Origin: Isoetes taiwanensis
Taxonomy: Eukaryota > Streptophyta > Lycopodiopsida > Isoetales > Isoetaceae
Direction: 5' to 3'
Length of the DNA stretch: 64,000 nt
Assembly (NCBI GenBank): GCA_021234155.1
Contig: JAJEKV010000105.1
Span: 184,001 to 248,000, forward strand
Of the stretch, positions 21,413 to 32,939 are shown one piece after another. The notes beneath the pieces were generated by a model. The model was given only the letters and a program-made list of their open reading frames with translations, was not told where the DNA came from and ran no database searches. How positions within the stretch are numbered: the stretch's first letter is position 1; each line of letters opens with the position of its first letter. Made by a program: the position numbers and the translations under genes.

Positions 21413-22690
21413 GGGGATTTACCAAAATAACCTTAATACTTACCAGGAGGTGGAAATTCCTCGATTTTCCACTAATTGTTTATTTCAGGTAATTTTTGGG
21501 TTGTAAGTTTCTAGCGGCGCCGCTTATAGCGCCGCCACAGCTCCGTTTTTAACCATCAAAATTTACATCAAAAGTTAAAACAGTTGCGACACTCAAATTC
21601 AGTGCACTAAGAACTTCATATTCTTATCAAATGAGTATACAAATGTGGTCTCTTGCAGTTGTGTCCTCACTCGCCATAACTATAATCGAAGAAAGCTGTG
21701 GTCGAAGCTGTAATAAACATTTTGTAACAGATGTGAAATCTCAAATACAAGCATCTGCCGCTTTTGTTATAGCATGTAGACTAAGCTACGCAAAGAAGGC
21801 AGAATCAGAACGAAGAAAGAAGCCCCAAAGTCTGTGCAGCAGCCCAAACCCTGTATCGGTGTATTCAGACCCTAAAATTCTTTAAAACCCTGTATCGGTG
21901 TATTCAGACACTAAAATCCTTCAAAACCTAGAAAACAAGGAAAACATCAGTAAGTCATGATGCATTTAAACGAAGAACTCTACAGAAAGCACATAGAATC
22001 TCAAAATGACCTCCATCGCCTCATGGACAAAGAAATCTGCCAGATCACCGGTGCTTTGCCATTTTGAAAAAAAAAAACTTCGACGAGAGAGGTAGCTCGA
22101 AGCGGCGTTGGATCTTGAAAACCACGAAAATCGAGCGAGCATTCCTCTTTTTTCAACAAAAAGACAAGACTGGGATGCATCAATAGCTCCATTTCACCGA
22201 TCTGTCACTTGTTTCCGCCATATCTGGCGTCAAGATCTCCATATCTGCAGCACAAGAGGTAAGATGTTAAACAAAAGATAATGCAAATGAAAAAAAGACA
22301 AGATATACTTCAAGCGCCATAAAGCAGAACCTCAAAAATGTTGAAATGAGATCAAATGCCTCCAGGAACCGAGAGATCGCCATCATAAAGCTTCGAACTC
22401 CGCCATAGGACCAAAAAATAGAATTGAAAAAAAGTGGCGACGGAATTTCCACCTCCCGGTGGATTACTTTAGAGCCCCCTTTTCGGGGTTTCCCGGGAAA
22501 CGGATACTGGCGCCGCCCGGCGGCGCGGGCCGCCAGCGGGCGGCGCGTTGCCGGTTTCCGGAACCGCCACGGGCGCGGCCATTTTGCGGTTTCGCCGGAA
22601 ACCCCTCAAAGGGGGCGGTTCCCTAGCACAAAAATCCCTTCGTATTTATTGGGTTGCCCATAGTGGGCAACCCTTGGGGGGTGATGGGCG
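21413..22690. repeat. Inverted-repeat region with GC-rich structured block
   Basis: The left side (21,436-21,473) has taccaggaggtggaaattcc followed by ttttccac. The right side (22,432-22,467) has the inverted form agtggcgacggaatttcc followed by acctcccggtggattact. Just outside the left arm is ggggatttaccaaaataacc, a terminus-like phrase also present at 26,105-26,126 in inverted form. The right side continues as a strongly GC-rich block in an AT-rich setting, with a 14-bp palindrome (gtttcccgggaaac, 22,488-22,501), stacked CCGCC/GGCGG words (22,510-22,555) and a perfect hairpin (gggttgccca-tag-tgggcaaccc, 22,651-22,673). A smaller GC hairpin (ggcgccgct-tat-agcgccgcc) lies near 21,515-21,536. 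It may be one DNA element with decayed ends. Confidence 0.5.
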
Positions 22691-23925
22691 AGTGACGGAT
22701 AAAGGGCCCAGATGTTAGAATAATTTAGAACATTCGTCTTGGACGGTTGTGGACTTTTTGGCTTCTAGTGAGAGTTAGTGACGGTTAGAGGGTGAAGATT
22801 GTATAGGAAGCCACGTGGAAGGTGGAGATTTCGTTCCTTGGTGGTGCTTGAGGCAGCGACTAAGAGCAGGTGCGCGGGCAAGGGCAGTGGCAGAGACGGA
22901 ATTGGAAGCACCGGTGGTGAAGCTGAAGATTAGTGAACCTGTTGTGTTGCCTGCTTTGAAGTGCAAGTCCGTAAATCCAGCCCTTAATTGTCAAAATTAC
23001 AGCTTGCCATGTTCGCCCATGCCTTGTTGCAAATTTGGGCGGCTTTATTTCGTGCCTTTAGTATGTAAAAGAAGTTGCCCTATTCGCTACCCTGTCGAAT
23101 ATGGTGGAATAGTTTTCTCTGTGCTCATTGTGTTTCTTATCTAGCCCTCAAAACCTTGGGAGCGAAGAGTGGAAATGTAGGACTCGAGCATTGTGCTGCT
23201 GACCATAGGATGCAACTAAAGATCTTTGGCTGTATCTGCAGATCACATGAACACTTCAGCTATCCTCTTTTCGACCAGGTAAGCCAAATCTTTGCAGGCA
23301 TCCAGCTTGGTGCAATTCCAAATTAGAGAAGATGTTGCAGCATGTATTTTTCTATTTTGTCTTTGAAGTTATTTAGATCTTCATTGTTTTTCCTTTCTAG
23401 GTTCTGTTTCCATGTTGTTTCCCTCCTTTGTCTATGGCAAAGCTTCATTGAAGATTTTTGAGACGAATATAAGGGATTTTAGATCCAACACAAATGCTTT
23501 GGTTTTGTTCTGAAAGGCATCGATTTCCCTTCGTTCAACAGAATGCTTTTTTATTCACCAAATGCTAAGGCATTATATCCAGCTCGATGCCAAGACATGT
23601 TTTTGCGGGTTCGTTCTTTAGCTTCAATATCATTGTTTCCTCTTTCTGGCTTCTGTTTCCATCGCAAAGCTTCTTTGGAGATTTTCAAGATGGGTATAAG
23701 GTTTTTTGGATCTTCACGCTTTGATTTTGACATCATGAGGTGATATGGCAGAGGATATAGGATAGGGACATATAGAAGAATTGTTATTCAACGGTATTGT
23801 TCAGTTGATGAGGTTGTGGAATGGTATTCAAAGGGATTATCCTATTTATGGAGCTGTGGTGTTGTACTTTTGAAACATTTTATTAACATGGCAGATATGC
23901 TCTTATAGCTCTTCACTCTTAAGAC
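22691..23925. other. No gene supported
   Basis: An open frame at 22,815-23,144 begins with GTG rather than ATG and has no recognisable motif. Candidate splice donors exist (for example cag|gtaagcc near 23,278), but I cannot assemble a protein. Confidence 0.4.
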
Positions 23926-23929
23926 CCTT

Positions 23930-24150
23930 TCATACATATATTTCATGATGATGTATACTTGTACAGTTTGACATCATTCTTATTAATGCCATGGTTTTTC
24001 CCACGAAAACCCTTCGGGGTGGGGGTTTTTTAAACCCGGATAGTAATAAGTTTGTTGCGCTCCTTCATTAGGTCCCATAGGCCGATTGAATAGGCCGATT
24101 GGTCTCCATGGACGATAAAAATCATTCTTTCTTTCTTTTTTCTTTCTTCC
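23930..24150 (+). mobile_element. LINE 3' end only (TTTC tail)
   Basis: This is the non-coding 3' end of the LINE family seen at 14,640-14,862 and 30,050-30,260: tttcatgatgatgtatactt near 23,940, the hairpin aaaacccttcggggtggggg near 24,005-24,030, ggtcccataggccgattg (partly duplicated as gaataggccgattgg), and the terminus gacgataaaaa. The tail is built from TTTC units (24,122-24,149). The copy is strongly 5'-truncated, with no coding sequence left. Confidence 0.85.
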
Positions 24151-25120
24151 TATTAGATCTATGATCTTGTATTTTCCTGCCTTATAGTTCTACAGGCTTA
24201 ATTGACATATTTATTGCATGTGCATTATTGGATAGGCCTCCAGGTATATCCTCTTCTCCCCTTGCTCTTTGATCTTAGCATAGGTTCGATATTTGCGGAA
24301 TGTGGTAGATTTAATTTAGGTTCTTTTATGTCCAGGATCTCTAGTTGATTAATTTCTTCAATAATCAACAACGTTTTGAAAACCATGTAATCAGCATGTA
24401 TCGCTCTAGTCTTTGAATACATGATATTGTTTGGTTGCATGTGCTTCTAGTTTGTTCGCTAAAACATTTAGTTGCCTCTATGGCATGTCCACTTCCAATT
24501 TACAGAAGCAATCATGGTTGTCATTGTTGGATTGTGTTCATAAAAATGTTTTAAAACTACTAGGATGCATCCATTGATACTTGTGTAAAGAAAAACATAT
24601 CTCTATGCATACTTTGTTCTGCTTATAATTCAATTGTACATCATGCCATTTTAATTTACACCCTCTTCATATAGGGAGATATGTTCTACTCTATATTTAT
24701 TATATCATCACTGTCGGGCTATTCTTTGCACATGCACATTTAGACATATCTCTGCATTTTTATATTCTCTCATATAAAGTGCAAAACAAATTGCAAATAA
24801 GAAAATACATGATTTTGTAGTTATTCCTTAACTACACAAGATGATCACTTCAAAGCGACTAGTCTTAAAGACGAACTAATATCTTTGACCATCGTAACAC
24901 TTTAAGTCCTTTATACAATGGCATGATTGAAATATGTGCAATGAGTTTTTGCATTTTCATTTTGTGCGCCTAAGTAAATAATATAAAGCATCATGGTATA
25001 CCTTTCGGAGACAACTCATAATCTAATGTATCCACAAATATACATAGATGTAATGAAATAGACAACTACAAGACTTCTACGAATACATCATGGAGCACAT
25101 CAAGAAATTGCACATTGAAA
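24151..25120. other. No gene seen
   Basis: AT-rich sequence; short frames only, without motifs. Confidence 0.5.
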
Positions 25121-25124
25121 GCAA

Positions 25125-25245
25125 TTGTCTATACTTAGTGCATCTATAATTAAGAAAGCAATAGCAAACTATGTTGTTAAGATTGTTGTCTATACTTGGT
25201 ACATCTATAATTAAGAAAGCAATAGAATTCTATGTTGTGTTTAAT
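25125..25245. repeat. 61-bp tandem repeat
   Basis: Two copies of a unit containing ttgtctatact and catctataattaagaaagc followed by aatag, with a period of 61 bp. A third, weaker match (gatctataattaagata) follows near 25,250. Confidence 0.75.
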
Positions 25246-25383
25246 CGAAATGATCTATAATTAAGATAGATAGTAGTTTTAACGTCACGAGCAATAGCAT
25301 TCTACATTGTGATCATAATGGTATATAGTAGTGGACGCATCAATGGGCCTTCGAACGAGTAACCCATTGATGCATTAGCATCT

Positions 25384-26126
25384 TGTTAAATTCCCAAAAT
25401 GCCCTTAATTCTTTATCATATTTTCAAATAGCCCTTTGTATTTTAAAAATCACTAAAAAACACATTCTACGATAAACGGAACATTTTTTAAAGGGGAAGT
25501 GTTTCTTACATATGATAATAATTTGAAAAATTACGAAAATATGCAATGGAAATGTCAAATAGGATTTCGGCAACCTTGATGGGGATAAAGCTCTGGACGT
25601 TGTGCCAAAAAAAAAAGAATAACATTAACTGCATGACCACAAGGCAATCCTAACATTTGTCACTCCAAGCACGAACATTTTTGGACTCAATATTAACCAC
25701 ACTTTGTACTTCAAACAACAATGCATCAAAAGGAAGTACTACGTATCTTATAGCGCATTTAATGACCTTTGTAATATGTCCTTTATAATATGTCGTTGAG
25801 CATCTTTTACTAGTGTCTATAGCACCTCCTCCACAAGATGCCCAAAAAGCTTCTCCTACAACATGATTCTTGTAAAAGCGTTCAACTATTTGCCCTTGAA
25901 TAATTTCTAGCATTGGAATGGCATGCTTATCTTTAGCTTCAAGAAGCCAAGATTTGTAAAAACTGATCATCTATTGTAAAAACATGCTTTTGGTGATTTT
26001 TAAAACACAAAGAGCTATTTGGGAAATTACTTAAGAATTAAAGGGCATTTTTGGAATTTCGAAAATACAAAGGGCTTTTTGGGAATTAAGTCAATAATTA
26101 AGGTTATTTTGGTAAATTTCCCTTTA
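25384..26126. mobile_element. Small Mutator-like (MULE) element with terminal inverted repeats
   Basis: The left end (25,384-25,450; aaattcccaaaatgcccttaa, then tagccctttgtatttt and aaaaatcac) is the inverted form of 25,993-26,060 (gtgatttttaaaacacaaag, ttaaagggcatttttggaat) over about 67 bp with a few mismatches. The right end extends further through a second similar block to ttaccaaaataacc in inverted form (about 26,105-26,126). Long AT-rich inverted repeats with CCCAAAATGCCC phrases are typical of MULEs. A transposase fragment lies inside. I could not identify a 9-bp target duplication. Confidence 0.65.
25650..25970 (-). pseudogene. MULE (MuDR-type) transposase fragment
   Basis: The minus frame reads SFYKSWLLEAKDKHAIPMLE followed by IIQGQIVERFYKNHVVGE. 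In MuDR-type transposases the core is followed by N-x-W-L-x-x-A-R/K-D-x-P-I-x-x-M-L-E-x-I-R-x-x-I-M-x-x-F, which this matches. The zinc-binding SWIM region that should follow is not clear. Only about 100 residues remain of a protein that normally has more than 600. It lies between inverted repeats, so the element is non-autonomous. Confidence 0.65.
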
Positions 26127-27900
26127 CTTTTTCTTTCGATGTGGTGGATGACGGGTCCCAATATCAACCTTTGACGGAGATTCACTCTTCTCGAGATCAA
26201 TTTCATTGGTGGGCTCAGCAAAAGCAAAAGAACAGAAGATATTATATAGTGAAACATGACCATCTTCTTTTGACTAAATTAACCTCACTTCATTGAACAA
26301 TTTCTTCACTCTTGCCTTAAAAAAAAAAGAGTCTTTTACATTGAAACTGAAACAAGCGTGATTTTAGATGTGGAAAGCCCTTGTAAGATTGACAGCAATT
26401 TATCTTTGAAGCAAAATCAATGCCGAAACCAAATCGAAAATGAATATCAGAATTAATATTTTGATCAACATACAAATGCAACGCTATCTAACATTGCAAT
26501 CAATGAGGATTCAGATATCAGCGATTAAATTTTAGAATCAAATTGGTCGATAAAATCATGCCATAAAGTTGCAAACATAGTTACAAATCCAGTTGGTGTT
26601 GCAGATGTACTTACTTTTATTAGTTACAGGTACAACTTGTGTTGTAGGTACATGTTCAGTAGCTATAGTTGCATGTGCAGATGAGCTTGCAGGTGCAATG
26701 ACGATTATAGTTTTGCATAGCTCAGTTAGTAGCTGCTGACTTCAACAACTGCAGTTTCAATGTGTCATTTATAGATGTAGCCACATTTTCAATTGCAAGT
26801 TACAGTTGCAGCTATAGCTACAAGTATAGATGTTTAGGAAATTAGATTTTTGTCTTATAGTTGTTCGACATGTGTACTCACTAAATTCTTAATCATAATT
26901 TGATAGTCACAAATGCTCATTAGATTCAAAGAGCAAGAGCAGTACCAAGAAAGTAAAAACTAACCAAAGAGCATTTAAGCAAATTAACTCATATTGTTGC
27001 ATACATCACATGAGATTGCAAATGCTCTTGGATGGTTAAAATTGCCTCAAGAAGAAGCATATAGAATATTCCAATTGCTCCGAGGTATGCCAATCTAGAG
27101 GACAAATTTCTACTAAGACAATGACCTATAACTTAACAACTCAGCTTTGATAGTCCATACTTTGTCTCAAAACCAAGAATATCACAGAAAAATTGCATTT
27201 ATGGAAATTGTGAGAGGCTTGTGGGAGGTGTGGTGTTATCTTGGCTGCCCATATAGGCCTATGTCTGGACAGAGGAATGGTCTATTAGTTGGGAATATTG
27301 GGGACTATAAGGGAGGTTGCAAGGATACGTGGGGAACCAAAGATATTACCACTTCAACATATAGAAGAAACCATCGCCAAAAGTTTTGGTAGTTACATTG
27401 ATTGAAGCGAGTTAAAAATATGTCAGAAAGCCTGCATTTTGAAAGTCTTCCTTTTGGCGTTATCATACTTGTGGTAGACTTTGTAGAGAAATTTCACTAT
27501 TCAATTGCAGGATCAAGTTGAACAAGCAAACTTAAAAGGGTCAATTTTATGTACAATTCAATGGATTCCTTACCCTCCGTAGACTATAATTAGGCTTTTG
27601 TTCAAGAATCCGAAGTCATAGATATTAGATATGAGAGGGAAAACATACGTGAACAATTTACATACGATGATAAACTATTCTAAATATAAACATTCGAGAT
27701 ATGAACCGATTAGTTGAATGTACATACCTATATTTATGCATCTAGGCATGTGGACTTGGAGGTTCTTTATTGTGGGAAAATCCTCCTTGGGATAATTGAC
27801 AAGTCTCGGGGATAATTAAAGGGAGATATTTTCATGAAGCAAGAAACTCCTTTTCATGCTCAGCATTGCATCTTCATGTTACTATACCCAAACTGGTGTC
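26127..27900. other. No gene seen
   Basis: AT-rich. A stretch at 26,590-26,830 is rich in alternating ttgcag/tacaact-type words (gttgcagatg, gttacaggtacaact, gttgtaggtac), a degenerate low-complexity pattern. A frame at 27,147-27,392 starts without ATG and has no motif. Confidence 0.4.
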
Positions 27901-27904
27901 ACCA

Positions 27905-30260
27905 CCGCGATCTTGCGCCCATCTGAAGGAGACAAAGGCGCGGTACCTTGCCAGGCATCAGGGGGAGATGTTTGGCCTGCTGGACACTCATCCTCAAACC
28001 TTTTGGCGCAGAGTGCTTCGAAGGCCACCCGGCCTATAGGGGACATCACACGAGGCAAAGTGGGGAAGCGATTTGAAGCGACTCTATGACCCACCGGGGG
28101 CGCAGACGCCTATACCCCCACAGGATGGCCCCCATTGGTTCTCGCGGGAGGAGGATGTTGTGGAGGGCACGCAACGGCCGGGCTAATGGGAAGGCGGTGA
28201 CCTCGATGGTATGCGGTCGAAGTTACTCAAATGGGCGGGGCGCCCGGGTGCCCGATCCTCACTACCCTATTCAGCGAGCATTGCGGGGAAGGTTTCCCCA
28301 ACAATGGACCCTGGCGAGGTTGTCCCCATTCACAAAGCCGGGCGACCCACTTTGTCCGACCAATTCTGGGGGCGATCATAGTCGATTCGGTATTTGCCAA
28401 ACTATTGGCTCGCATTCTCGGCGGCGGTTGACCCATTTGAGGCGGCGGCGTGAGATGCGAGCCCTCACACAAGCGAGCTTTAGAACCCCGCCACTCAGCG
28501 ATTGACCATATCTTTGCTGCCGGCCTTGATTGAAGGCAGTAGCGAAACCATCGGCGAGGACTTGTATTCTTTGCTTTGTGGACCGCGAAGGCTTTTCACG
28601 GTCCCGGGGAAAAGCTATAGGCTAAGCTGCGTCAACGGGGCTGCCATTTTGCACAATGCGAGAATACCATATCGAGGTTGTATGAGAGTTGTTTTGGTAG
28701 GATCACGGCCGGCCGGGCCAAGCATTCACCAAGTAGTATCGAGGTCGGCAGGTGCCCCCCTCACCAACACTTTTTGGCCTCTACATTGACCGGTTAGAGC
28801 CGGCGGCTGAGCATGGGGGTGGCATACGACTTTTTTGCACCGGGTCATCCGCCCGGCTCATCTATGCGGACGATGTTGACCTTACGGCCCACACCCGAAG
28901 TTATGCGGTCTCATCCGGATGCCCTAGACACATACGCGGGGCTCTGAGACATGCGAGTGAATCACGCCAAGACCGGGGTGGTTCTCATATCCTCTTCATG
29001 CCACCCCCACGCCTCCCTGCACTCACATATCGGGGGGCGAGTGCGTGGAGGTCACGCCCACCTACAAGTACCTAGAAGTGGAGTTCTCCTCCTGCAGCGT
29101 TGGGGGCGTCCATCCGCTGCTTGGTGACAATGAAAGCGCTTTTATGCCATGCGAGAACAACTTGATCACCAGGCAGAGCTCTATGATTGGGGTCATCGGG
29201 TCACATCTGTTTTCTTCAAGCTGGTCGAACTTTGTCCTTTGTCTGGGGTCGAGGTTGGGGCCGATCGTCTCTTTGGCGACCTGGAATGACTTGGGCAGGT
29301 GCAGAGGGCATTTTGGCACGCGGGCACTTGGGGTGAAACCCGGTCCCCTATCGATTCTTCGGCGGATTCTTGCCGCTTGGCAAGGCGGCCCTTAATAGAC
29401 ACATCGTCTATTTTTGAAGAAAGTGGTTAATATGGGTGATGCTCGGCTCCCGCGACTGGCTTACTTGTGGCAATGGGCCTTGGCTCGGGGCCCGTTGGAG
29501 GGGTAAGAGATCGATGGTTCGCCGGATGGAGCGTGCAAAACTGAGATGCATGCGGTGGACCTGAGGCCGTCGTGGCGACTGCGGGAGTACGGGCGCTTGC
29601 TTCCTTGCCAAGCTCACGGGACCCGGCTCTAGAGCAGTCAAAACGCCCATTACAAGGAGCACATCAACCCGGCGTTGGTGCCGGGGCCCGCTGACTCTAC
29701 GCATTCCCCTTTTGCCCACAAAAAGCGGCGAGACTCATTGCCTCCATTTGCACGGATGCCCACCATCTCCCGAGGCGGGCAAAGGATTGGGGAGCCCCAC
29801 CGGGACAAAGCTCTGTCAATGCCGTCAAACGGGTGCCATTGAGGATGAGTCTCACACTTTCCAAAGTTGCTTGAAGATTGATCGGATCAGGGCGGATCAC
29901 GTTCCTTAATACTACCGAACTTGCCCCTACATTTGCCGGATGAAACACCGTCCGCGATGTGCTGCGGGATCGCACATTCGAGGAGATGCCGGATCTGCGA
30001 GCCCACCTTTTGCCCTTGCGGCTACCCCGTCCGGGCACTCTGGCACGATACATGAGTGTATATATTTGTGTGTTTTGCATTTCGTATATTGGAACAGTTT
30101 GTCAGCAGGCGGATTGCTGCCACGGTTTTTCCCTCGAAAACCCTTCGGGGCGGGGGTTTTAATCCGAGTAGTAATCCGCTTGCTGCGCTTTTGTATTGGG
30201 TCCCATAGACCGATTGGTCTCCGTAGACGATAAAAATACCTTCCTTCCTTCCTTCCTATC
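27905..30260 (+). mobile_element. 5'-truncated LINE, copy B, with intact YADD box and TTCC tail
   Basis: It begins inside ORF2, downstream of the endonuclease. Broken frames give TFWRRVLRRP (about 27,998), DPGEVVPIHKAG (about 28,308), SPTLFGLYIDRLEP (about 28,758-28,800) and RLIYADDVDL, whose YADD catalytic box lies at 28,863-28,874. The thumb/C-terminal phrase GPIVSLATWNDL follows at 29,260-29,295. The zinc-finger-like C terminus is KLCQCRQTGAIEDESHTF (about 29,808-29,861). The non-coding end has the hairpin aaaacccttcggggcggggg near 30,138-30,160, ggtcccatagaccgattgg, the terminus gacgataaaaa, and a TTCC-repeat tail (about 30,239-30,258). Several frameshifts make it non-functional. It is the best of the six family copies in this window. 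Confidence 0.9.
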
Positions 30261-31793
30261 ATCGAACAATATGTTTGCAATATACTAATGAATATTGTGA
30301 AATATGAACCCAGATTCTTTATGCACGATTCTTTATGCACGGCATACCAAACCTTTTGAACAACGATTCTTTATGCACGGCATACCAAACCTTTTGAACA
30401 AACAATCTGACGATAACATGACATGGTGGGGTTCCAAATTTCGCAAGAAAGAAGAGGGAATGGCATACTCGTAGACTTTCTGAATGAGCGGGCTTCCAAA
30501 TATGACAGAAAGAAGAAGGAATGGCATACTAGTCGATTTTGCTGAAACAATCATCATGAGTATTGTAGTACAAAGTTAAGATTCATATCTGGCCGGAATA
30601 ATATATCATTAACACATGTTCATAGAGAAGTCATAAAACTTCATATTCAATTCCATGCAATATAAATGCCAGATAAACTTGACATTAAGAAGATGGGCAT
30701 ACGTCTATGTAGACCTTTGTGGGTATGTCAAATCTTCCTTACAAATGTCTATCGATTAGTTCCAACTACCACAACTCCAGCAACTATCTGAATTCACCAT
30801 AAAGTCGGGACTATTTCCTTCGAATGTTCAATGGAAGTAAAATGAACACAATAGAATGAAGCTAAGCTATTGGGTAGAAGTATCAGAACCGTGTTAAACT
30901 TGAGAGTTCTCCTGCATCTTAGCTGTACATACACTGTATCCCATAACTTTGAATGATGCCTCATGTCTGCACCGAATGCGTTTCCAGACAAATAATCCAG
31001 ATAAGAGAGCTAAGATCCTCACTATACGTCACTGGTATCGCAATGACGCCGCATGCCTATACTGGACGAATTTGCAGGCAAATAATCCAGGAAGATAATA
31101 AGACATTGCCAGGAAGGAAGGCACAATTACAACGTAGTTCGCCCATACTGCCACTTATTTATGATGCTAGAAATTATAAAGGTAATAACTATTGTTTTGC
31201 AAGCTTTTTGGAAGAATATCTGAGATGAACTAGCCCTGTACCTTTTGAATATCCGAGACAATGACAGAATTTTCCATGCCTTATGAGTCATAGTAACATA
31301 GGAACAGTACAAGAGTCATTGTTTAGAGACATGAATAAGGACTTAGTGAAGCATTATATCAACACCAAATATCCATATCATGTTCATTGTATTACTTCTA
31401 ATGGAGCACATGCTAGTACATCTTTACTACATGGCTATTGCTCACAGAAAAGTAAGCATAAGGCAAATAAAGTACCTTGTCAACGGATTTGATGTATGTG
31501 TGTGCATAGAATGCGCAAAAAACAATTGAAAAAATAGAGTACCTGAAAGCTTCGCTTATGCTAGTCTCATCCTCAACACAGTGCAATCACGCTTCAAGTT
31601 TCTGTAGCAAATGACTAGAAGTGCTGAACTTCCAGTATTGTTCGCTTTATCCACGATTAGGCAAGGCTAGAACATAGCCCTTTTGCCCTTTTTTGCCTTT
31701 TTCCAGAAAGTAAGATCGCCTGCGCTCTCTTAGGTTAACTAAGATGGTAGTATAACATAACTTAGATTGTTACCTTTGATTCTTAGTATAACG
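30261..31793. other. No gene; two tandem repeats
   Basis: A 38-bp unit beginning cgattctttatgcacggcat and ending cttttgaaca is repeated at 30,326 and 30,364. Two related phrases containing caaataatccag occur near 30,990 and 31,079. No coding sequence is supported. The last 100 bases before 31,794 are the probable 5' region of the F-box gene; a TATA box is not clear. Confidence 0.5.
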
Positions 31794-32939
31794 ATGCGCG
31801 AGAGGGCTGCCAGCGGAATCCCGAAAAGCGGAAGAAGAAGAAAACAGAATGAAATCATAGCTCGGCTTACTGATTTCCCTTTGCTGCCAGAAGATGTTAT
31901 GAACAAAGTGATCCTTTTGTTAGATGACATAGCCGATGTTGCTCGATTTTCTACGGTGTCCAAATATTGGTACGAAACTATTCACTCTAACGCTTTTTGG
32001 AACATGCAACCTGCCTGCTCGCATCCCATCCTATGTTCTTTGGATTTTCGTAATTCCAATTTCAGCTGGGCCTATGTCCCTACATCTTCTAATGCACATT
32101 GTTTGTGGAGACACTTGAGGAAACTCAATGTAACTCGATGTGGTTCTAGTTCGGCTATATTTTCACACAGTGTGTTGTGCATCACAAAGCTCTCAGATTT
32201 AGGTGAAGTCCAAGTCCTCGTGTTCAATCCATTCAAAGCTTCGCGGCCCCACAGATGTTTCGGTTCGCCCAAAGACGTGATAGGTCCCAATTGCAATGTG
32301 GTGCATCAGTGTTTCAACTTTGATTTGTCCACTAATAGCTACGTTGTCATCCTTACCCTTATCCTAGAAGCAAATATCTATCATCTTGCTATTTATCAGT
32401 CGAACACTCATAAATGGAGTAGAAGAAAACATATAGAAGGTGGTTGTTTTGTGGGAAAACAAACTTGCATTGGAGATTCTATATATTTTGTAGATTTGAG
32501 CTTATGCATATGTAAGTATAACTTTGTTGAAGACTCCTGGTCCAAAAAGACGCTATGGGCCAAAAATACGTTTCATGCCGGAGAACAAACGGGCAACAAA
32601 GTCTTTATGTTAGCACAAAGTAAGGGCAATCTTTTGTTGGTTGGAGTGGTTACGAATAAATTATGTATATGGATTGCTAATGAGAGGAAGGAAGAATATG
32701 CTCTCACACAGCTCTTCTCAACAAGTGCTAGTACATCGCTTTATCCATGGCAGGCAGTTTCTTTTTTGTCTGTAGACGATCACTTATTAGTGACTAGAGG
32801 GAATAGATTAGAAATTTATCATGCCTCCACCAATAGCTTCCAAGTTTTAAAGAATCGACCAGGAGATCTAAATACTTTGTTTATCACTGAACCAAAGAGT
32901 ATCTTTTTGTCTGGCACAAACCAGACATTGACGTTTTAG
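31794..32939 (+). CDS. F-box protein
   Basis: Intact single-exon gene of 381 codons from ATG at 31,794. The frame is open slightly further upstream but without an ATG. A basic start (SGRRRKQNEIIARL) is followed at about residues 26-70 by the F-box: FPLLPEDVMNKVILLLDDIA then DVARFSTVSKYWYETI. The F-box binds SKP1 in SCF ubiquitin ligases. The remaining 300 residues show repeated short beta-rich blocks with aromatic ends (HLAIYQSNTHKWSRRK; CKYNFVEDSWSK; NKLCIWIANERKEEY; RLEIYHASTNSFQV), fitting a degenerate beta-propeller or F-box-associated domain that recruits a substrate. I cannot name the substrate. No transposon features are attached, and the intact frame suggests a working gene. Confidence 0.88.
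   Translation: MRERAASGIPKSGRRRKQNEIIARLTDFPLLPEDVMNKVILLLDDIADVARFSTVSKYWYETIHSNAFWNMQPACSHPILCSLDFRNSNFSWAYVPTSSNAHCLWRHLRKLNVTRCGSSSAIFSHSVLCITKLSDLGEVQVLVFNPFKASRPHRCFGSPKDVIGPNCNVVHQCFNFDLSTNSYVVILTLILEANIYHLAIYQSNTHKWSRRKHIEGGCFVGKQTCIGDSIYFVDLSLCICKYNFVEDSWSKKTLWAKNTFHAGEQTGNKVFMLAQSKGNLLLVGVVTNKLCIWIANERKEEYALTQLFSTSASTSLYPWQAVSFLSVDDHLLVTRGNRLEIYHASTNSFQVLKNRPGDLNTLFITEPKSIFLSGTNQTLTF

Noticed and set aside
22815-23144. 109-codon open frame
   Set aside because: It begins with GTG, has no recognisable motif, and lies in a region without other coding signals.
30326-30401. CRISPR-like repeat
   Set aside because: Two adjacent 38-bp copies without spacers, in a plant genome, are a simple tandem duplication.
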